From Dryocosmus kuriphilus (lineage: Eukaryota; Arthropoda; Insecta; Hymenoptera; Cynipidae), in assembly GCA_038277395.1 (NCBI GenBank), contig CM076194.1, forward strand, positions 184,358,788 through 184,422,787: a stretch of 64,000 nucleotides of DNA, written 5' to 3'. This document shows positions 43,868 through 56,169 of this stretch, piece by piece. Each line of letters begins with the position of its first letter. The stretch's first letter is position 1. The position numbers and the translations under genes were made by a program. The notes below the pieces were generated by a model. It was not told where the DNA came from, ran no database searches, and was given only the letters and a program-made list of their open reading frames with translations.

Positions 43868-45167
43868 TTATTTGAAATTAACAAAGTTTTCCAAGAGGTC
43901 AGTGTAATTCCTGCAGTAAATTTCAACGAGAAATTCATTGGTGATCTCTGTATTGATCTTGGTGATGATCTTCAAGGTTTTTTCCAAGCAGTTTACGTTT
44001 AGCATTACCCAGGAACAACGACGTGGACGTAGTAAATTCTGTTCCCTTTGGGGTGCTTGATTAGCGTGAGTCCCCTTGCCTCTCACGTTTCGGGGTGCTT
44101 GATTAGCGTGAGTCCCCTTGCCTCTCACGTTTCGGGGTGCTTGATTAGCGTGATTCCCCTTGCCTCTCACGCTTAAGTGAAGATGTTTGAACTGAAAACC
44201 TTGAGCTTCTTGACAAAAAGCTATGCGATTGTAAAAACGAGTTACAGCATTACGAATCATATCCCTATCAATGAAAGTAGCCTGTTGCAGAATCCGATTC
44301 TGCAATTCGTCTAAGCTTTGGGGTTGCGTTGAGTATACCTTGCTCTTTAAATAACCCTAAAGAAAATAGTCGAGAGGCGTCAGATCAGGAGATCTAGCAG
44401 GCCACTCGATTTCACCCCTTCTTCCAATCCACCTTTGAGGGAACTGAGTATCCAAATATGCTCGAACCTCCCTACCGTAATGAGCCGCTGCTCCGTCCTG
44501 CTGGAATCAAATATTTTGAAAATTATCGCCTGTAATCTCCCTTATTCTTGGTACAATTTGGTTTCTGAGAAGCTCTTCATATGCACGGGCATTGAGATTA
44601 CCGTCGATGAAGAAAGGGCCAATATCTACAATTTTGCCTGTTAACTTTACCTTTTAAAGTGAAAGTAGCTTCATCTAAAAATACTGTATTGTACAAGAAA
44701 AGAGGATCTCTATCAATTCTGTCCATCATAATTTCACAAAATTCAACCCAACGATCAGAATCGTCTTCATTGAGCTCTTGTACCAGATGAACTTTGTAAG
44801 GATGGAAATTAATGCTTTTTAAAATACTTCGCACTGTCTCAGGAGCAACGTCACGCTCATCACTAGCTCGACGTAAACTAAGGTGTGGGTTTTCAACAAA
44901 TGCTTGGGCTATGTCCATCTGCATCTCCTCAGATCCTGCAGATTTCGGCCGACCAGTTCTCTGAAGGTCCTTGATAGATCCATGATTCATAAAGCGCCGT
45001 ACAGTTCTTTCAATTGTTGATTTTGAGACAGGATTTAACCCTTCTCCATTACGAAAAGTGCGATTAAAAAGCAAACGAACTTGATCATAAGATCGAACTC
45101 GATCTCCCCAACCACGCATCATTAATACAGATACCCTCTCTCGTTCCGAAAGTTTAGCTTGCGCCAT
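43868..45167 (-). pseudogene. Mariner-like transposase, broken, with repeated C-terminal tail
   Basis: Start ATG 45,167. N-terminal helix-turn-helix pair ('KLSERERVSVLMMRGW', 'VSKSTIERTVRRFMNHG'), then 'VFLDEATFTLKG' (first catalytic Asp) near 44,680. After a frame break near 44,600 the second Asp is in 'QQDGAAAHYG' near 44,495 and the third in 'ARSPDLTPLDYFL' with 36 residues between, followed by a TAG stop at the Trp-like position near 44,361. The C-terminus has three copies of a 14-residue unit around 'RGKGTHANQAP'. It cuts and pastes DNA at TA; this copy is inactive. Confidence 0.85.
44050..44174. repeat. 42-bp minisatellite, three units, in the transposase tail
   Basis: The unit GGGGTGCTTGATTAGCGTGA + GTCCCCTTGCCTCTCACGTTTC is repeated three times with one or two changes. 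The length is a multiple of three, so the frame is kept and the protein tail is repeated. Confidence 0.9.
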
Positions 45168-45788
45168 AATAATCTTTTAGCGAAAGATAGTAAGTATGTA
45201 CTCGTAATACGTAAATTTAGTTTCGATTCGTAATATTCGTATGGAAAAACGGTATAGGACTTATGGTATCACCTTAGGTATTGACTTAGGTATCGAAAAA
45301 CGGTACAGGACTGTATAACTCTTTGGGGGAGAAACAGAACTCTCACCAGAACACCTGGAAATTTTAATGAAAAATTTCCTTATGATTTTACAATATTCAA
45401 AACGCTGTAACCAAGATCAATACAGAGCTCACCAATGAATTTCTCGTTGAAATTTACTTCAGGAATTGCACTGACCTCTTGAAAAACTTGGTTAATTTCA
45501 AATAACCTCTAACTGACCTTGAACGTTACAATTGACCTATGACTTGGGTACGTACCTGAACGTAGAATTTTCCGCTCTATCGATTGCAGATGTAAAAACA
45601 GTGGGTTTCCATTTAAAAAAACAAAGTTGACCTTCAAAAAACCATGAAGGTCAACTTCAAGGTCAAAATGAAGGTCACCATTGAATTCCTCGTTGAAATT
45701 TACTTCAGGAATGACCTTCACTTTTTTGAAAAATATTTTACCTGAGGAAATATCCAACTGTCCCGGGACTTTTTAGACACCCTGTATA

Positions 45789-46446
45789 TTAGAGCGGGTC
45801 AGATTGTATGGAGCGAAAAAATTCGATATCGGCTACCCCCTAACGGTGTTCTATGGGTCATTTTAGCAACTTTCCCCAACAAACTATAGCTCTATCTTGA
45901 AAACAGAGGCGCCGGATTTTTCAAAATAGGTTGTTTTCAACATATTCAAGAATTGGCTTAGAAACTGCATTAAAAACACAAATGAACTCTTTTTTTTTTT
46001 TGTGTATATGGGGGTTTTCAGGGCCAAGGAATCCATTTTTGATGTTTATTTTTATCTATGAGTGCCTCCAGGGGGCGCTTTCCTACTATTTTTGCATTTT
46101 ATCACTTCTTTTTGGGGAAAATTGACGAATTTTTTGGGGAAATCGTCGAATGTAGTCTGTTCTACAAGAAGAAATACGCGTTTTCTCGAAAAGTTTTAAA
46201 GATTTTTTGTTCGTTCTTTTTTGGCCCCGAAAACCCCCATATACACAAAAAAAAAGAGATCATTTGTGTTTCTAATGCAGTTTCTAAGCCAATTCTTCAA
46301 TATGTTGAAAACAAACCTATTTCGAAAATTCCTGCGCCTCCATTTTCAAGATAGAGCTATAGTTTCTTGGGGAAAGTAGCTTAAAATGACCCATAGAACA
46401 CCGTTAGGGGGTAGCCGATATCGTCAAAGAATTTTACCCGCCCTAA
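45789..46446. mobile_element. 658-bp palindromic MITE
   Basis: The ends are TTAGAGCGGGTCAGA and its near complement ending CCCGCCCTAA, flanked by TA. The TIRs run about 235 bp, including ATCGGCTACCCCCTAACGGT (20 nt) and GTATATGGGGGTTTTC, with a loop of about 190 bp. The TA duplication fits a Tc1/mariner-mobilised element. It abuts the mariner element on the left (2-bp spacing). Confidence 0.88.
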
Positions 46447-47718
46447 TATATATATATATATATGTACCGTAAGAAGCATTTAGAGTCGGTCATAGGGTTG
46501 TTTTGCATATATAAAAATGGCGCCAAATGCAACCAATGAAAAAAGTAATTTTTAAACTGCAGGCTTCTCATTGGTCGCCGCCATGATGGATTGTCATATG
46601 TGCAGCAGATGATAGTGACATAGTGAGTCAAGTTGCCCATCAAAAATATACAACTCCGTAATTAAAGTTGTTTATTGTTAAAAAAATAAAGTAAAATAAA
46701 TAACGCACAATTAAACGTATATTACAATTCGGAGATGCGAAATAAGAATTTACGTGATATAGTTGGAGTCGACCTAGCGACTTTATTGATGACAAGTTTC
46801 GTGTTTTGCTTCTGAGGTTATGATTGTTGACAGTTTTGGCTTTTAGCAGAAAAACATTAGTCAATTAATTTTTGTGCTTTCACTGAATATAAAATATTTG
46901 GTAATGCTAGGTAAGTATTTACAGTAATAAAAATGCAGTATTTGAAATTTTCATCGTAAACAACATTTAATTTTTCTTTTTGTATTTTCCTTTTTTTTCA
47001 GATTGTTTATTTTATGTGCACAGAATATTTTTCCAAAGCTTCAAGTCGATCGAAGTAAAAATCTAGGAAAGAGAGCCTTTGGAAATTCCCCTCATAAGTT
47101 AAAAAAAAATTAATTTTTAAAAATTAAAATTTTGTAATTTAAATTTTTACATTTAAAAATTGTAAATTTTAAGAAAAATTTAACTCCCCTGATAAGTTAG
47201 TTAAAAAAAAAAATTTTCTTCGTTTTATTCCTACTAACTTTAATCGATTTTTTCTAAAAACACTATTTTTGATGTTGGTGGGTACGATTTCTCAAAAACT
47301 AATACATCGATCTTATTGAAATTTTACACACTTCAGAATAGGACTGACTTGTGATTGAACGAAGGTTTTTTTTTTTTTTCGTTTTGCAACTATTTTTACA
47401 AAGCTAAACGTAGTGCAAATTGTACCAAAAATTGTACTGTTTTGCATACAACTCTGCCAAAAATTCAAATTTTAATTCTTTATTCAAATTCTTCGTTCAG
47501 TCACGAGATATACTTATTTACTAACAGGAAATTTTGGTTTTTTAATTTCGGATCCAGCTATACATAAATTTATTCCAGGTGGCGGAAATAACATCTAATC
47601 TTTTACATGTTTGTAATTTTTGTGTCCAGTGCTTTATCGTCATCATGATCAGAGATATTTTAGAGTTTTATTGTATGGAAGGGAACCTAAATTTTAATTA
47701 TTTCTTAAATTCTGACAG

Positions 47719-48200
47719 CTTGGTCTTGTGGAGGACGTCAGTGGTGGAGAAAAATTTGCCGACTTTAGAACGCGAGTCTCGGAACTAATCAAGGATATCG
47801 TATTCGTTATCGGGAGTAGGCCCTGCTTCCGGCAAATGCTCCTTACACTGACTGCAGAAGTATCCGGGGATCAAAAGACACCCACTTGCGATTAGACGGA
47901 AGCTTCTCTATTCGTCATGCAAGCAGCGGCAAAGAATATTTTGTCGTTAGTACCTTTCTCTAAACTTTATCATTTACCACTCCTAATTGTACATTATTTA
48001 TATTTTTATATCCGTCATTGTATGTACGGAAGAATTAACTTAAAGCTGCAGTTCGCACTTTAGAGAAGAGAACGAGGTGGTCCCAAAGGTGGTGGAAGCT
48101 ATTCTGAATTTGACGGAGAATATGCAGTGCGATACACAAGTATTCTTTTGCTTGGAGAGCAATGTGAATGGATCGATAGAATGACCGATCTTATTGAAAA
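47719..48200 (+). pseudogene. TNPO3: Captured transportin-3 (transportin-SR) exons, unit 1
   Basis: Exon A (47,719-47,945), preceded by TTCTGACAG, encodes 'FADFRTRVSELIKDIVFVIG' and 'TEASLFVMQAAAKNIL'. After a GTTAGT donor and a CACTTTAG acceptor, exon B (48,064 on) encodes 'ENEVVPKVVEAILNL' and, after a one-to-two-base slip, 'RYTSILLLGE' and 'CEWIDR'. This is the mid-region of transportin-3, the karyopherin that imports SR splicing factors. Exon A has an in-frame TAG (before 'TEASLF') shared by all four copies, so it is a non-coding capture. Confidence 0.82.
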
Positions 48201-48932
48201 ATTGCGCACTTTAAAAAAGGATTGACTAGTGGCTGAACGAAGTTTTTTTTCCATTACAATTAATTTTACAAGGCCAAACGTAGTGTAAAAATCTAGGAGA
48301 GAGAGCCTTTGGAAATTCCCCTGATAAGTAAAAGTTAAAAAAAAAAAATTAATTTTTAAAACTTAAAATTTTTTAATTTAAATTTTTACATTTAAAAATT
48401 GTAAATTTTCAGAAAAATTTAATTCTCCTGATAAATTAGTTTAAAAAAATTTTTCTTCGTTTTATTCCTACTAAGTTTAATCGATTTTTTCTAAAAACAC
48501 TATTTTTGAAGTTGGTGGGTGCGATTTCTCAAAAACTAATACACCGACCTTATTGAAATTTTACACACACTAGTGATTGAGCGAAGGTTTTCTTTCGTTT
48601 TGCAACTAATTTTACAAGGCTAAACGGAGTGCAAATTGTACCAAAGATTGTACTGTTTTGCATACAACTGTCAAAAATTCAAATTGTAATTTTTTATTTA
48701 AATTCTTCGTTCAGTCACGAGATATACTTATTTACTAACAGGAAATTTTGGTTTTTTAATTTCGGATCCAGCTATACATAAATTTATTCCAGGTGGCGCA
48801 AATAACATCTAATCTTTTATACGTTTGTAATTTTTGTGTCCAGTGCTTTATCGTCATCATGATCAGAGATATTTTAGAATTTTACTGTATGGAAGGGAAC
48901 CTAAATTTTAATTATTTCTTAAATTCTGACAG

Positions 48933-49415
48933 CTTGGTCTTGTGGAGGACGTCAGTGGTGGAGAAGAAGTTGCCGACTTCAGAACGCGAGTCTCGGAACT
49001 AATCAAGGATATCGTATTCGTTATCGGAAGTAGGCCCTGCTTCCAGCAAATGCTCCTTACACTGACTGCAGAAGGATCCGGGGATCAAACGACACCCACT
49101 TGCGATTAGACGGAAGCTTCCCTATTCGTCATGCAAGCAGCGACAAAGAATATTTTGTCGTTAGTGCCTTTCTCTAAACTTTATCATTTACCACTCTTAG
49201 TTGTACATTATTTATATTTTTATATCCGTCATTGTGTGTACGGAAGAATTAACTTAAAGCTGTAGTTCGCATTTTAGAGAAGAGAACGAGGTGATTCCAA
49301 AGGTGGTGGAAGCTATTCTGAATTTGACGAAGAATATGCAGTGCGATACACAAGTATTCTTTTGCTTGGAGAGCAATGTGAATGGATCGATAGAATGACC
49401 GATCTTATTGAAAAA
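48933..49415 (+). pseudogene. TNPO3: Captured transportin-3 exons, unit 2
   Basis: Same two exons (48,933-49,159 and from 49,278) and the same intron as unit 1, with small differences such as 'GGEEVADFRTRVSELIKD' and 'CFQQMLLTLTAEGSGD'. The shared TAG is present. It proves amplification of the whole unit after capture. Confidence 0.82.
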
Positions 49416-50144
49416 TTGCGCACTTTAAAAAAGGATTGACTAGTGGCTGAACGAAGTTTTTTTTCCGATTACAAGTAATTTTACAAGGCCAAACGTAGTG
49501 TAAAAATCTAGGAGAGAGAGCCTTTGGAAATTCCCCTGATAAGTAAAAGTTAAAAAAAAATTAATTTTTAAAACTTAAAATTTTTTAATTTAAATTTTTA
49601 CATTTAAAAATGGTAAATTTTCAGAAAAATTTAATTCCCCTGATAAATTAGTTTTAAAAAATTTTTCTTCGTTTTATTCCTACTAAGTTTAATCGATTTT
49701 TTCTAAAAACACTATTTTTGAAGTTGGTGGGTGCGATTTCTCAAAAACTAATACACCGATCTTATTGAAATTTTACACACACTAGTGATTGAACGAAGGT
49801 TTTCTTTCATTTTGCAACTAATTTTACAAGGCTAAACGGAGTGCAAATTGTACCAAAAATTGTACTGTTTTGCATACAACTGCCAAAAATTCAAATTGTA
49901 ATTTTTTATTTAAATTCTTCGTTCAGTCACGAGATATACTTATCTACTGACAGAAAATATTGGTTTTTAAATTTCGGATCCAGCTTTACATAAATATATT
50001 CCAGGTGGCGCAAATAACATTCAATATTTTATACGTTTGTAATTTTTGTGTCTAGTACTTTATTGTCATCATGATCACAGATATTTTTCAATTTTACTGT
50101 ATGGAAGGGAACTTAAATTTTAATTATTTCTTAAATTCTGACAG

Positions 50145-50625
50145 GTTGGTCTTGTGGAGGACGTCAGTGGTGGAGAAGAAGTTGCCGGCTTCAGAACGCG
50201 AGTCTCGGAACTAATCAAGGATATCGTATTCGTTATCGGGAGTAGGCCCTGCTTCCGGCAAATGCTCCTTACACTGACTGCAGAAGGATCCGGGGATCAA
50301 ACGACACCCACTTGCGATTAGACGGAAGCTTCCCTATTCGTCATGCAAGCAGCGACAAAGAATATTTTGTCGTTAGTAACTTTCTCTAAACTTTATCATT
50401 TACCACTCTTAATTGTACATTATTTATATTTTTATATCCGTCATTTTGTGTACGGAAGAATTAACTTAAAGCTGCAGTTCGCATTTTAGAGAAGAGAACG
50501 AGGTGATTCCAAAGGTGGGGGAAGCTATTCTGAATTTGACGGAGAATATGCAGTGCGACACACAAGTATTCTTTTGCTTGGAGAGCTATGTGAATGGATC
50601 GATAGAATGACCGACCCTATTGAAA
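50145..50625 (+). pseudogene. TNPO3: Captured transportin-3 exons, unit 3
   Basis: Exon A 50,145-50,371 and exon B from 50,490. The acceptor is now GACAGG with the exon beginning GTTGG. The exon B word GAGAGCTATGTGAATGG keeps the presumed original 'GELCEW' coding, whereas units 1 and 2 have GAGAGCAATG. It is the innermost of the three tandem units. Confidence 0.82.
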
Positions 50626-50808
50626 TTTTGCGCACTTTAAAATAGGATTGAATAGTGATTGAACGAAGACCTTTTCTCGATTACAACTAATTTTACAACG
50701 CCAAACGTAGTGTAAATTGTACAAACATTTTACTGTTTTCCATGAAATTCTACAAAAAATTCTAATTTCAATTTTTTTTAAAAATCCTTTGTTCAAATAC
50801 GAGCTATA

Positions 50809-51110
50809 ATTTTTTTTTTTCCTTTTTTTTTGTTTGGAGGAGGAGCAGGAGGTGGAAATCCTTTTGACGGACTGAGTGTGGGACTCGGCCTAACGGCCCC
50901 TACCCACTAAAACCACCTCCTCCCCCGGCGCTCAGACTGTAAGTCCATTGTGCCTCACCCTTATACATCTGCTCTCTGTTGTGGGACTAAGTCCCATCTT
51001 GGAAGATTTGGACCAGCAAAAAAAAGTAACCAAACAAAGAAAGAGGAAGGAATTGAGAAAGCAACCTCTAAAACCCCTTCTTTCCCAATTTCTTTTTTAA
51101 TAAAAATTGA
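50809..51110 (-). repeat. R1-clade LINE 3' end in left arm
   Basis: On the minus strand it ends in poly-A (T-run 50,809-50,820 and beyond) and contains GGTGGTTTTAGTGGGTAGG near 50,905, the R1-clade 3' UTR signature. The mirror copy lies at 56,170-56,466, so the insertion predates the palindrome. Confidence 0.75.
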
Positions 51111-51896
51111 ACATTTTAAAGAAAAGCTAAAGATCTAAAGAATTACAAGAAACAAAAATAAAAATGAAATTTAAAAGTTCTTTCGTCTTTCTTCGTTTAA
51201 CTTTTTCACCGCCAAAATAAAAAAAAAACAGCTAACGTTTCGGTACTCCTACAGCACCCTCCTCAAGACTGAAAAAAATTAAATAGAACCTTAGTTTGAT
51301 TTTATCAATGGAAATCTGCGGAACTCGAGTCTGAAAACTGCTGCTCCTCCAGTTGCCAAGGATAAACTGAAAACTCAGGTATATAAAATCAAAGTATCAA
51401 ACCAAGTAGACACATTCAATGACTATTACCTATCCAAGTCAAAAGAAATAACAAAGGGATAATAAGAAGAAAATATTCCGCTTACACCACTAGCAATTAA
51501 GGTCCAAGCAACTTCAAAGAAACATTTTTCATAGAGAAAAAAATACGGAAGATTTGGACCAACAAAAAAAAGTAACCAAACAAAGAAAGAGGAATGAATT
51601 GAGAAAGCGACCTCCAAAACCCCTTCTTTCTCAATTTCTTTTTTAATAACAATTTAACATTTTAAAGAAAAATTGCTTGTGGTGTAGTGGAATGTTTTCT
51701 TCTTTTTATTATACTCTCTCCGGAAACCAGGTCCCATCGGCAGAATTTCAAAAAATTTTGAATGAAAATTTTATAAAATATTGTTTCAATGTCGTTCTCT
51801 TATATGCTTAAAATTTTGAATAAAATAATTTACTTATATCTATATTCGAATAGGTCTCCTTCAGCGAGAATGCATGCGTAGAGTCGATTTTGAAAT

Positions 51897-53409
51897 TCAA
51901 CTGTTGTGACTTGGCGCAGTACGTCCGGTGAGATGTTTTCTGATGGTGTCATTGATCCGAACCTTAAGTTGCTCCAAGCTGACGAGGCGATTCTCCTCAT
52001 AAATTTTGTTCTTTGTGTGGCCCCATAAAAAGAAGTCCAGAGGAGTGAGGTCTGGTGAACGTGGAGCCCATTCTAGAAATGGACTGAACTTGCCGATCCA
52101 CCGGCGGTCGAACATTTCGTTTAGTACATTCCTAACCTGATGGGCTGTATGAGCTGGTGCTCCGTCTTGTTGCCAAATGATCTCCTGTATTTATAATTTT
52201 ATTGTTTACAAGTAGGTGCTTATACATTTACATACCTATAACGATTATGCCGATCCATGAAAGCGAACAGTCATGCTCGGCTCTCGTTAAGAAATAGTCA
52301 AATTATTGTACTACAAAATATTTTTTTATACAGAATGAAGAAACTTACAACTTCCTCTTCATCCAAAGCATCGACCAATGCTGGACCAACCTCTTCTGCG
52401 AGTAATGCGACATATTTTTCAACAGTTAATGTGCCCTCTATGAAAAAGGGCCCAATAATCTTGTTGTCTAGCATGCCACACCACACATTGGTCGTAACTG
52501 GATACTGCGTGTGCGTCGGTACCAGAAATCCAGGATTTTGCCGGGACCTCATTCGCAGTTGCTGGACATTACGCGTGCCGTCGAGCCTGAAACTCCATTC
52601 GTCGGTGAACAAGATTCGTTTCGCCATGTCCTCGTTTTCCTCCAACTGTTCCACCAGTTACATGGACATTTCGTATCGCCTCTGCTTATCTTTGGCCGAC
52701 AAAATCTGTCCATCTCTCGGCTTGTAAGGAAAATAGCCGCCTTCCTTCAGGACTCTCAATACGGAAGTTTGGCTCACCTCCAGATCTCGAGCTAACTCTG
52801 AATGATGAAAGGCCATTGACTGCAACCACCGCGCAAATTTCGCTCCGCTTCTCTTCTGTAAATACGTGCCTCGTTCTTCGATTCCAAAAGTAAATTGTCA
52901 CAATATAGGCCACTGTTACTCAAACGTTAGGTACCAAGATAGATTTCGTTAAATGTGCTGGGCATAGATTTTTAAGTTTTTCAATACTACTTTGGCGTTG
53001 ATATATTAGTTATGGTTGGTAAATATGACCTGCTGAATTATTTTAAATTAAACATTTTTTTAGCTGTTTTACTAAAAATTTTGGGACACTTGTACACGAT
53101 GCGAAAATGAAAGGGTTTATTCAGAAATTGCGGGGGTGGGTTTAGAGGGTTTTGACATATTACTGTGGGGTTAAAGTATTAGTTATGGTCTGGTAAATAT
53201 GACCTGCTACATTATTTTTATTTTGTAGTTCGATTACTTACTTCTGGTGCAGCTCCATGTAAGCCAGGACTCAAGCATCCCTTTTGCTGATAATCCGATA
53301 AAATTTTTTGTACCGTCGACAGCGAAGGTACAGGACGATTTTCGAATAGACCAGCAAAATTTGCTCTTGCATCTGTGCCACTGAACCCACCAAATTGTTG
53401 CTCAAGCAA
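51897..53409 (-). pseudogene. Mariner-like (DD37D-type) transposase, left-arm copy
   Basis: Minus strand, outward from the centre. Exon 1 (53,409-53,240) is a helix-turn-helix ('SGTDARANFAGLFENRPVPS', 'STVQKILSDYQQKG'). The exon 2 acceptor is mutated (TTTTGG where the right arm has TTTTAG). Two bases are missing near 52,795, and a TAA lies before 'LVEQLEENEDMAKRILFTDE' (first catalytic Asp, near 52,600). After the intron, 'DRRWIGKFSPFLEWAPRSPD' (about 52,110-52,050) retains the third catalytic Asp. It keeps catalytic residues but cannot be translated intact. Confidence 0.82.
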
Positions 53410-53537
53410 AAATTTTTTTCTCTAGCTTATACATTTTTTTTTCAGGTGCTTCCAACGTCTAATCGTTATCCCAAAAGGAAATTTGCTTTATGGGATATCA
53501 ATAAATACAGACAGTGCACTAAAATATGACAACACGA

Positions 53538-53604
53538 TTTAAATTCAGTTCTTAAACAAAAGAAAGTGAAAAAGCTAGGCTGTTTCCGGAGCAACTTCAT
53601 TTCG
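53538..53604. other. Central loop of the giant palindrome
   Basis: The roughly 67 bp between GACAACAC and its partner GTTGTC have no mirror. Both transposase genes start within 150 bp of it and point outwards, so a shared divergent promoter could lie here; no motif is assigned. Confidence 0.6.
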
Positions 53605-53678
53605 TTGTCGTATTCTAGTGCATTGTCTGTATCTATTGATATTCCATAAAGCAAATTTCCTTTTGGGATAACAATTAG

Positions 53679-55524
53679 ATGTTGGAAGTACCAGAAAAAA
53701 TGTATACGCTAGAGGAGAAAAATTTTTTGCTTGAGCAACAACTTCGTGGGTTCAGTGGCAGAGATGCAAGAGCAAATTTTGCTGGTCTCTTCGAAAATCG
53801 CCCTGTACCTTCGTTGTCGACGGTACAAAAAATTTTATCGGATTATCAGCAAAAGGGATGCTTGAGTCCTTGCTTACATGGAGCTGCACCAGAAGTAAGT
53901 AATCGAACTAAAAAATTAAAAATAATGTAGCAGGTCATATTTACCAGACCATAACTAATACTTTAACCACACAGTAATATTTAAAAACTACCCCCACAAT
54001 TTCTAAATAAACCCTATCATTTTCGCCTCATGTACATGTGTCACAAAATTTTAAGCAAAACCGCTAAACAAAGATAAAATTCAAAACAATTCATCAAGTC
54101 AGATTTACCAAGCCATAAATAATAACTTAACCCCACAGTAATATTTTAAAACCCGCTAAACCCACCCGCACCATTTTTAAACAATCCCTTTCATTTTCGC
54201 ACCATGTACAAGTGTCGCAAAATTTAAAATAAAACAGCTAAAAAAATGTTTAATTTAAAATAATTCAGCAGGTCATATTTACCAACCATAACTAATATAT
54301 CAACGCCAAAGTAGTATTGAAAAACCTAAAAATCTATGCCTAGCACATTTAACGAAATCTATCTTGGTGCCTAACGTTTGAGTAACAGTGGCCTATATTG
54401 TGAAAATTTACTTTTAGTATCGAAGAACGAGGCACGTATTGACAGAAGAGAAGCGGATCAAAATTTGTGCGGCGGTTGAAGTCAATGGCCTTACATCATC
54501 CAGACAGTTAGCTCGAGATCTGGAGGTGAGCCCAACTTCCGTATTGAGAGTCCTGAAGGAAGGCGGCTGTTTTCTTTACAAGCCGAGAGATGGACAGATT
54601 TTGTCGACCGAAGATAAGCAGACGCGATACGAAATGTCCATGTATCTGGTGGAACAGTTGGAGGAAAGCGAGGACATGGCGAGACGGATCTTGTTCACCG
54701 ACAAATGAGTTTCAGGCTCGACGGTACGGGCAATGTCCAGTAACTGCGAATGTGGTCCCGGCAAAATCCTGGACTTCTGGTATCGACGCACACGCAGTAT
54801 CCAGTTACGGCCAATGTATGGTGTGGCATGCTAGAAAACAGGATTATTGGGCCCTTTTTCATAGAGGGCACATTAACTGTTGAAAAATATGTCGCACTAC
54901 TTACAGTAGATGTTGTTCCAGCATTGGTCGATACTTTGGATGAAGAAGAGGAAGTTGTAAGTTTCTTCATTCTGTTTAAAAAAATATTTTGTAGTACACT
55001 AATTTGACTATTTCTTAACGAGATTTGAGCATGACACTTGCAACCAAAAGAAGATCTAATTCTTTTTCCGGAACATTACTCTGTTTGTTTAAGCAGAATT
55101 TGAAAATTGTAAAAAAAATGTATGTCAGTAACCTTTTGAAATGTAAAAAGTTTTAGTCATTCTTGTAGTTGGCTTTCATGGGTCGGTATAATCGGTATAG
55201 GTCTGTAAATGTATAAGCACCTACTTGTAAACAATAAAATTATAAATACAGGAGATCATTTGCCAACAAGACGGAGCACCAGCTCATACAGCCTATCAGG
55301 TTAGGAATGTACTGAACGAAATGTTTGACCGCCGGTGGATCGGCAAGTTGAGTCCATTTCTAGAATGGGCTCCGCGTTCGCGAAACCTCACTCCTCTGGA
55401 CTTCTTTTTATGGGGCTACACAAAGAACAAAATTTATGAGGAGAATCGCCTCGTCAGCTTGGAGCAACTTAAGGTTCGGATCAATGACACCATCAGAAAC
55501 ATCTCACCTGACTTACTGCGCTAA
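53679..55524 (+). pseudogene. Mariner-like (DD37D-type) transposase, right-arm copy
   Basis: Exon 1 from ATG 53,679 to a GTAAGT donor near 53,892 (helix-turn-helix 'SGRDARANFAGLFENRPVPS'). Exon 2 from the TTTTAG acceptor near 54,418 ('RHVLTEEKRIKICAAVEVNG', 'SVLRVLKEGG'), to 'ILFTDK' near 54,700, where a base loss shifts the frame. It continues to 'GPFFIEGTLTVEKYVALL' and a GTAAGT donor near 54,957. Exon 3 from TACAG near 55,250 has 'CQQDGAPAHTAYQVRN' and 'WAPRSRNLTPLDFFLWG': 37 residues after the second Asp the third is Asn. Frameshift plus catalytic loss make it inactive. Confidence 0.85.
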
Positions 55525-56169
55525 GTCACAACAGTTGAATTTCAAAATCGACTCTACGCATGCATTCTCGCTGAAGGAGACCTATTCGAATATAGATATA
55601 AGTAAATTATTTTATTCAAAATTATAAGCATATAAAAGAACGACATTGAAACAATATTTTATAAAATTTCCATTCAAAATTTTTTGAAATTCTGCCGATG
55701 GGACCTGGTTTCCGGAGAGTTTGTTGGTCCAAATCTTCCGTATTTTTTTGTCTACGAAAAATGTTGTTTTGAAGTTGCTTGGACCTTAATTGCTTGTGGT
55801 GTAAGCGGAATGTTTTCTTCTTATTATCCCTTTATTATTTGTTCAGACTTGGATAGGTAATAGTCATTTAATGTGTCTACTTGGTTTGATACTTCGATTT
55901 TATATACCTGAGTTTTCAGTTTATCCGTGGCGACCGGAGGAGCAGCACTTGTCAAACTCGAGTTCCGCAGATTTCCATTGATGAAATCAAACTGAAGTTC
56001 TATTTAATTTTTTTCAGTCTTGAGGAGGGTGCTGTAGGAGTACCGAAACGTTAGCTGTTTTTTTTTATTTTGGCGGTGAAAAAGTTAAACAAAGAAAGAC
56101 GAAAGAATTTTTTAATTTAATTTTTCCTTTTTTTTCTTTTAATTTTTTAGATCTTTACCTTTTCTTAAA

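Larger units (their letters stand above)
43590..45784 (-). mobile_element. Mariner-type element with about 370-bp TIRs
   Basis: The ends are CAGGGTGTCTAAAAAGTCCC and its complement, flanked by TA at 43,588-43,589 and 45,785-45,786. The inverted match continues for about 370 bp (to about 43,965 and from about 45,412) with few differences. A Tc1/mariner-superfamily transposase lies inside on the minus strand. High TIR identity points to recent activity. Confidence 0.9.
47063..50690 (+). repeat. Three tandem 1.2-kb units in the left arm
   Basis: Units begin at CTAGGA(A/G)AGAGAGCC at 47,063, 48,293 and 49,508 (spacing 1,230 and 1,215 bp). Each holds AT-rich non-coding sequence, an intron-like stretch starting near GGTGGCG.AAATAACAT, two captured exons, and a word ATCTTATTGAAA repeated within the unit. 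The right arm has one equivalent unit (about 57,770 down to 56,560). Confidence 0.9.
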
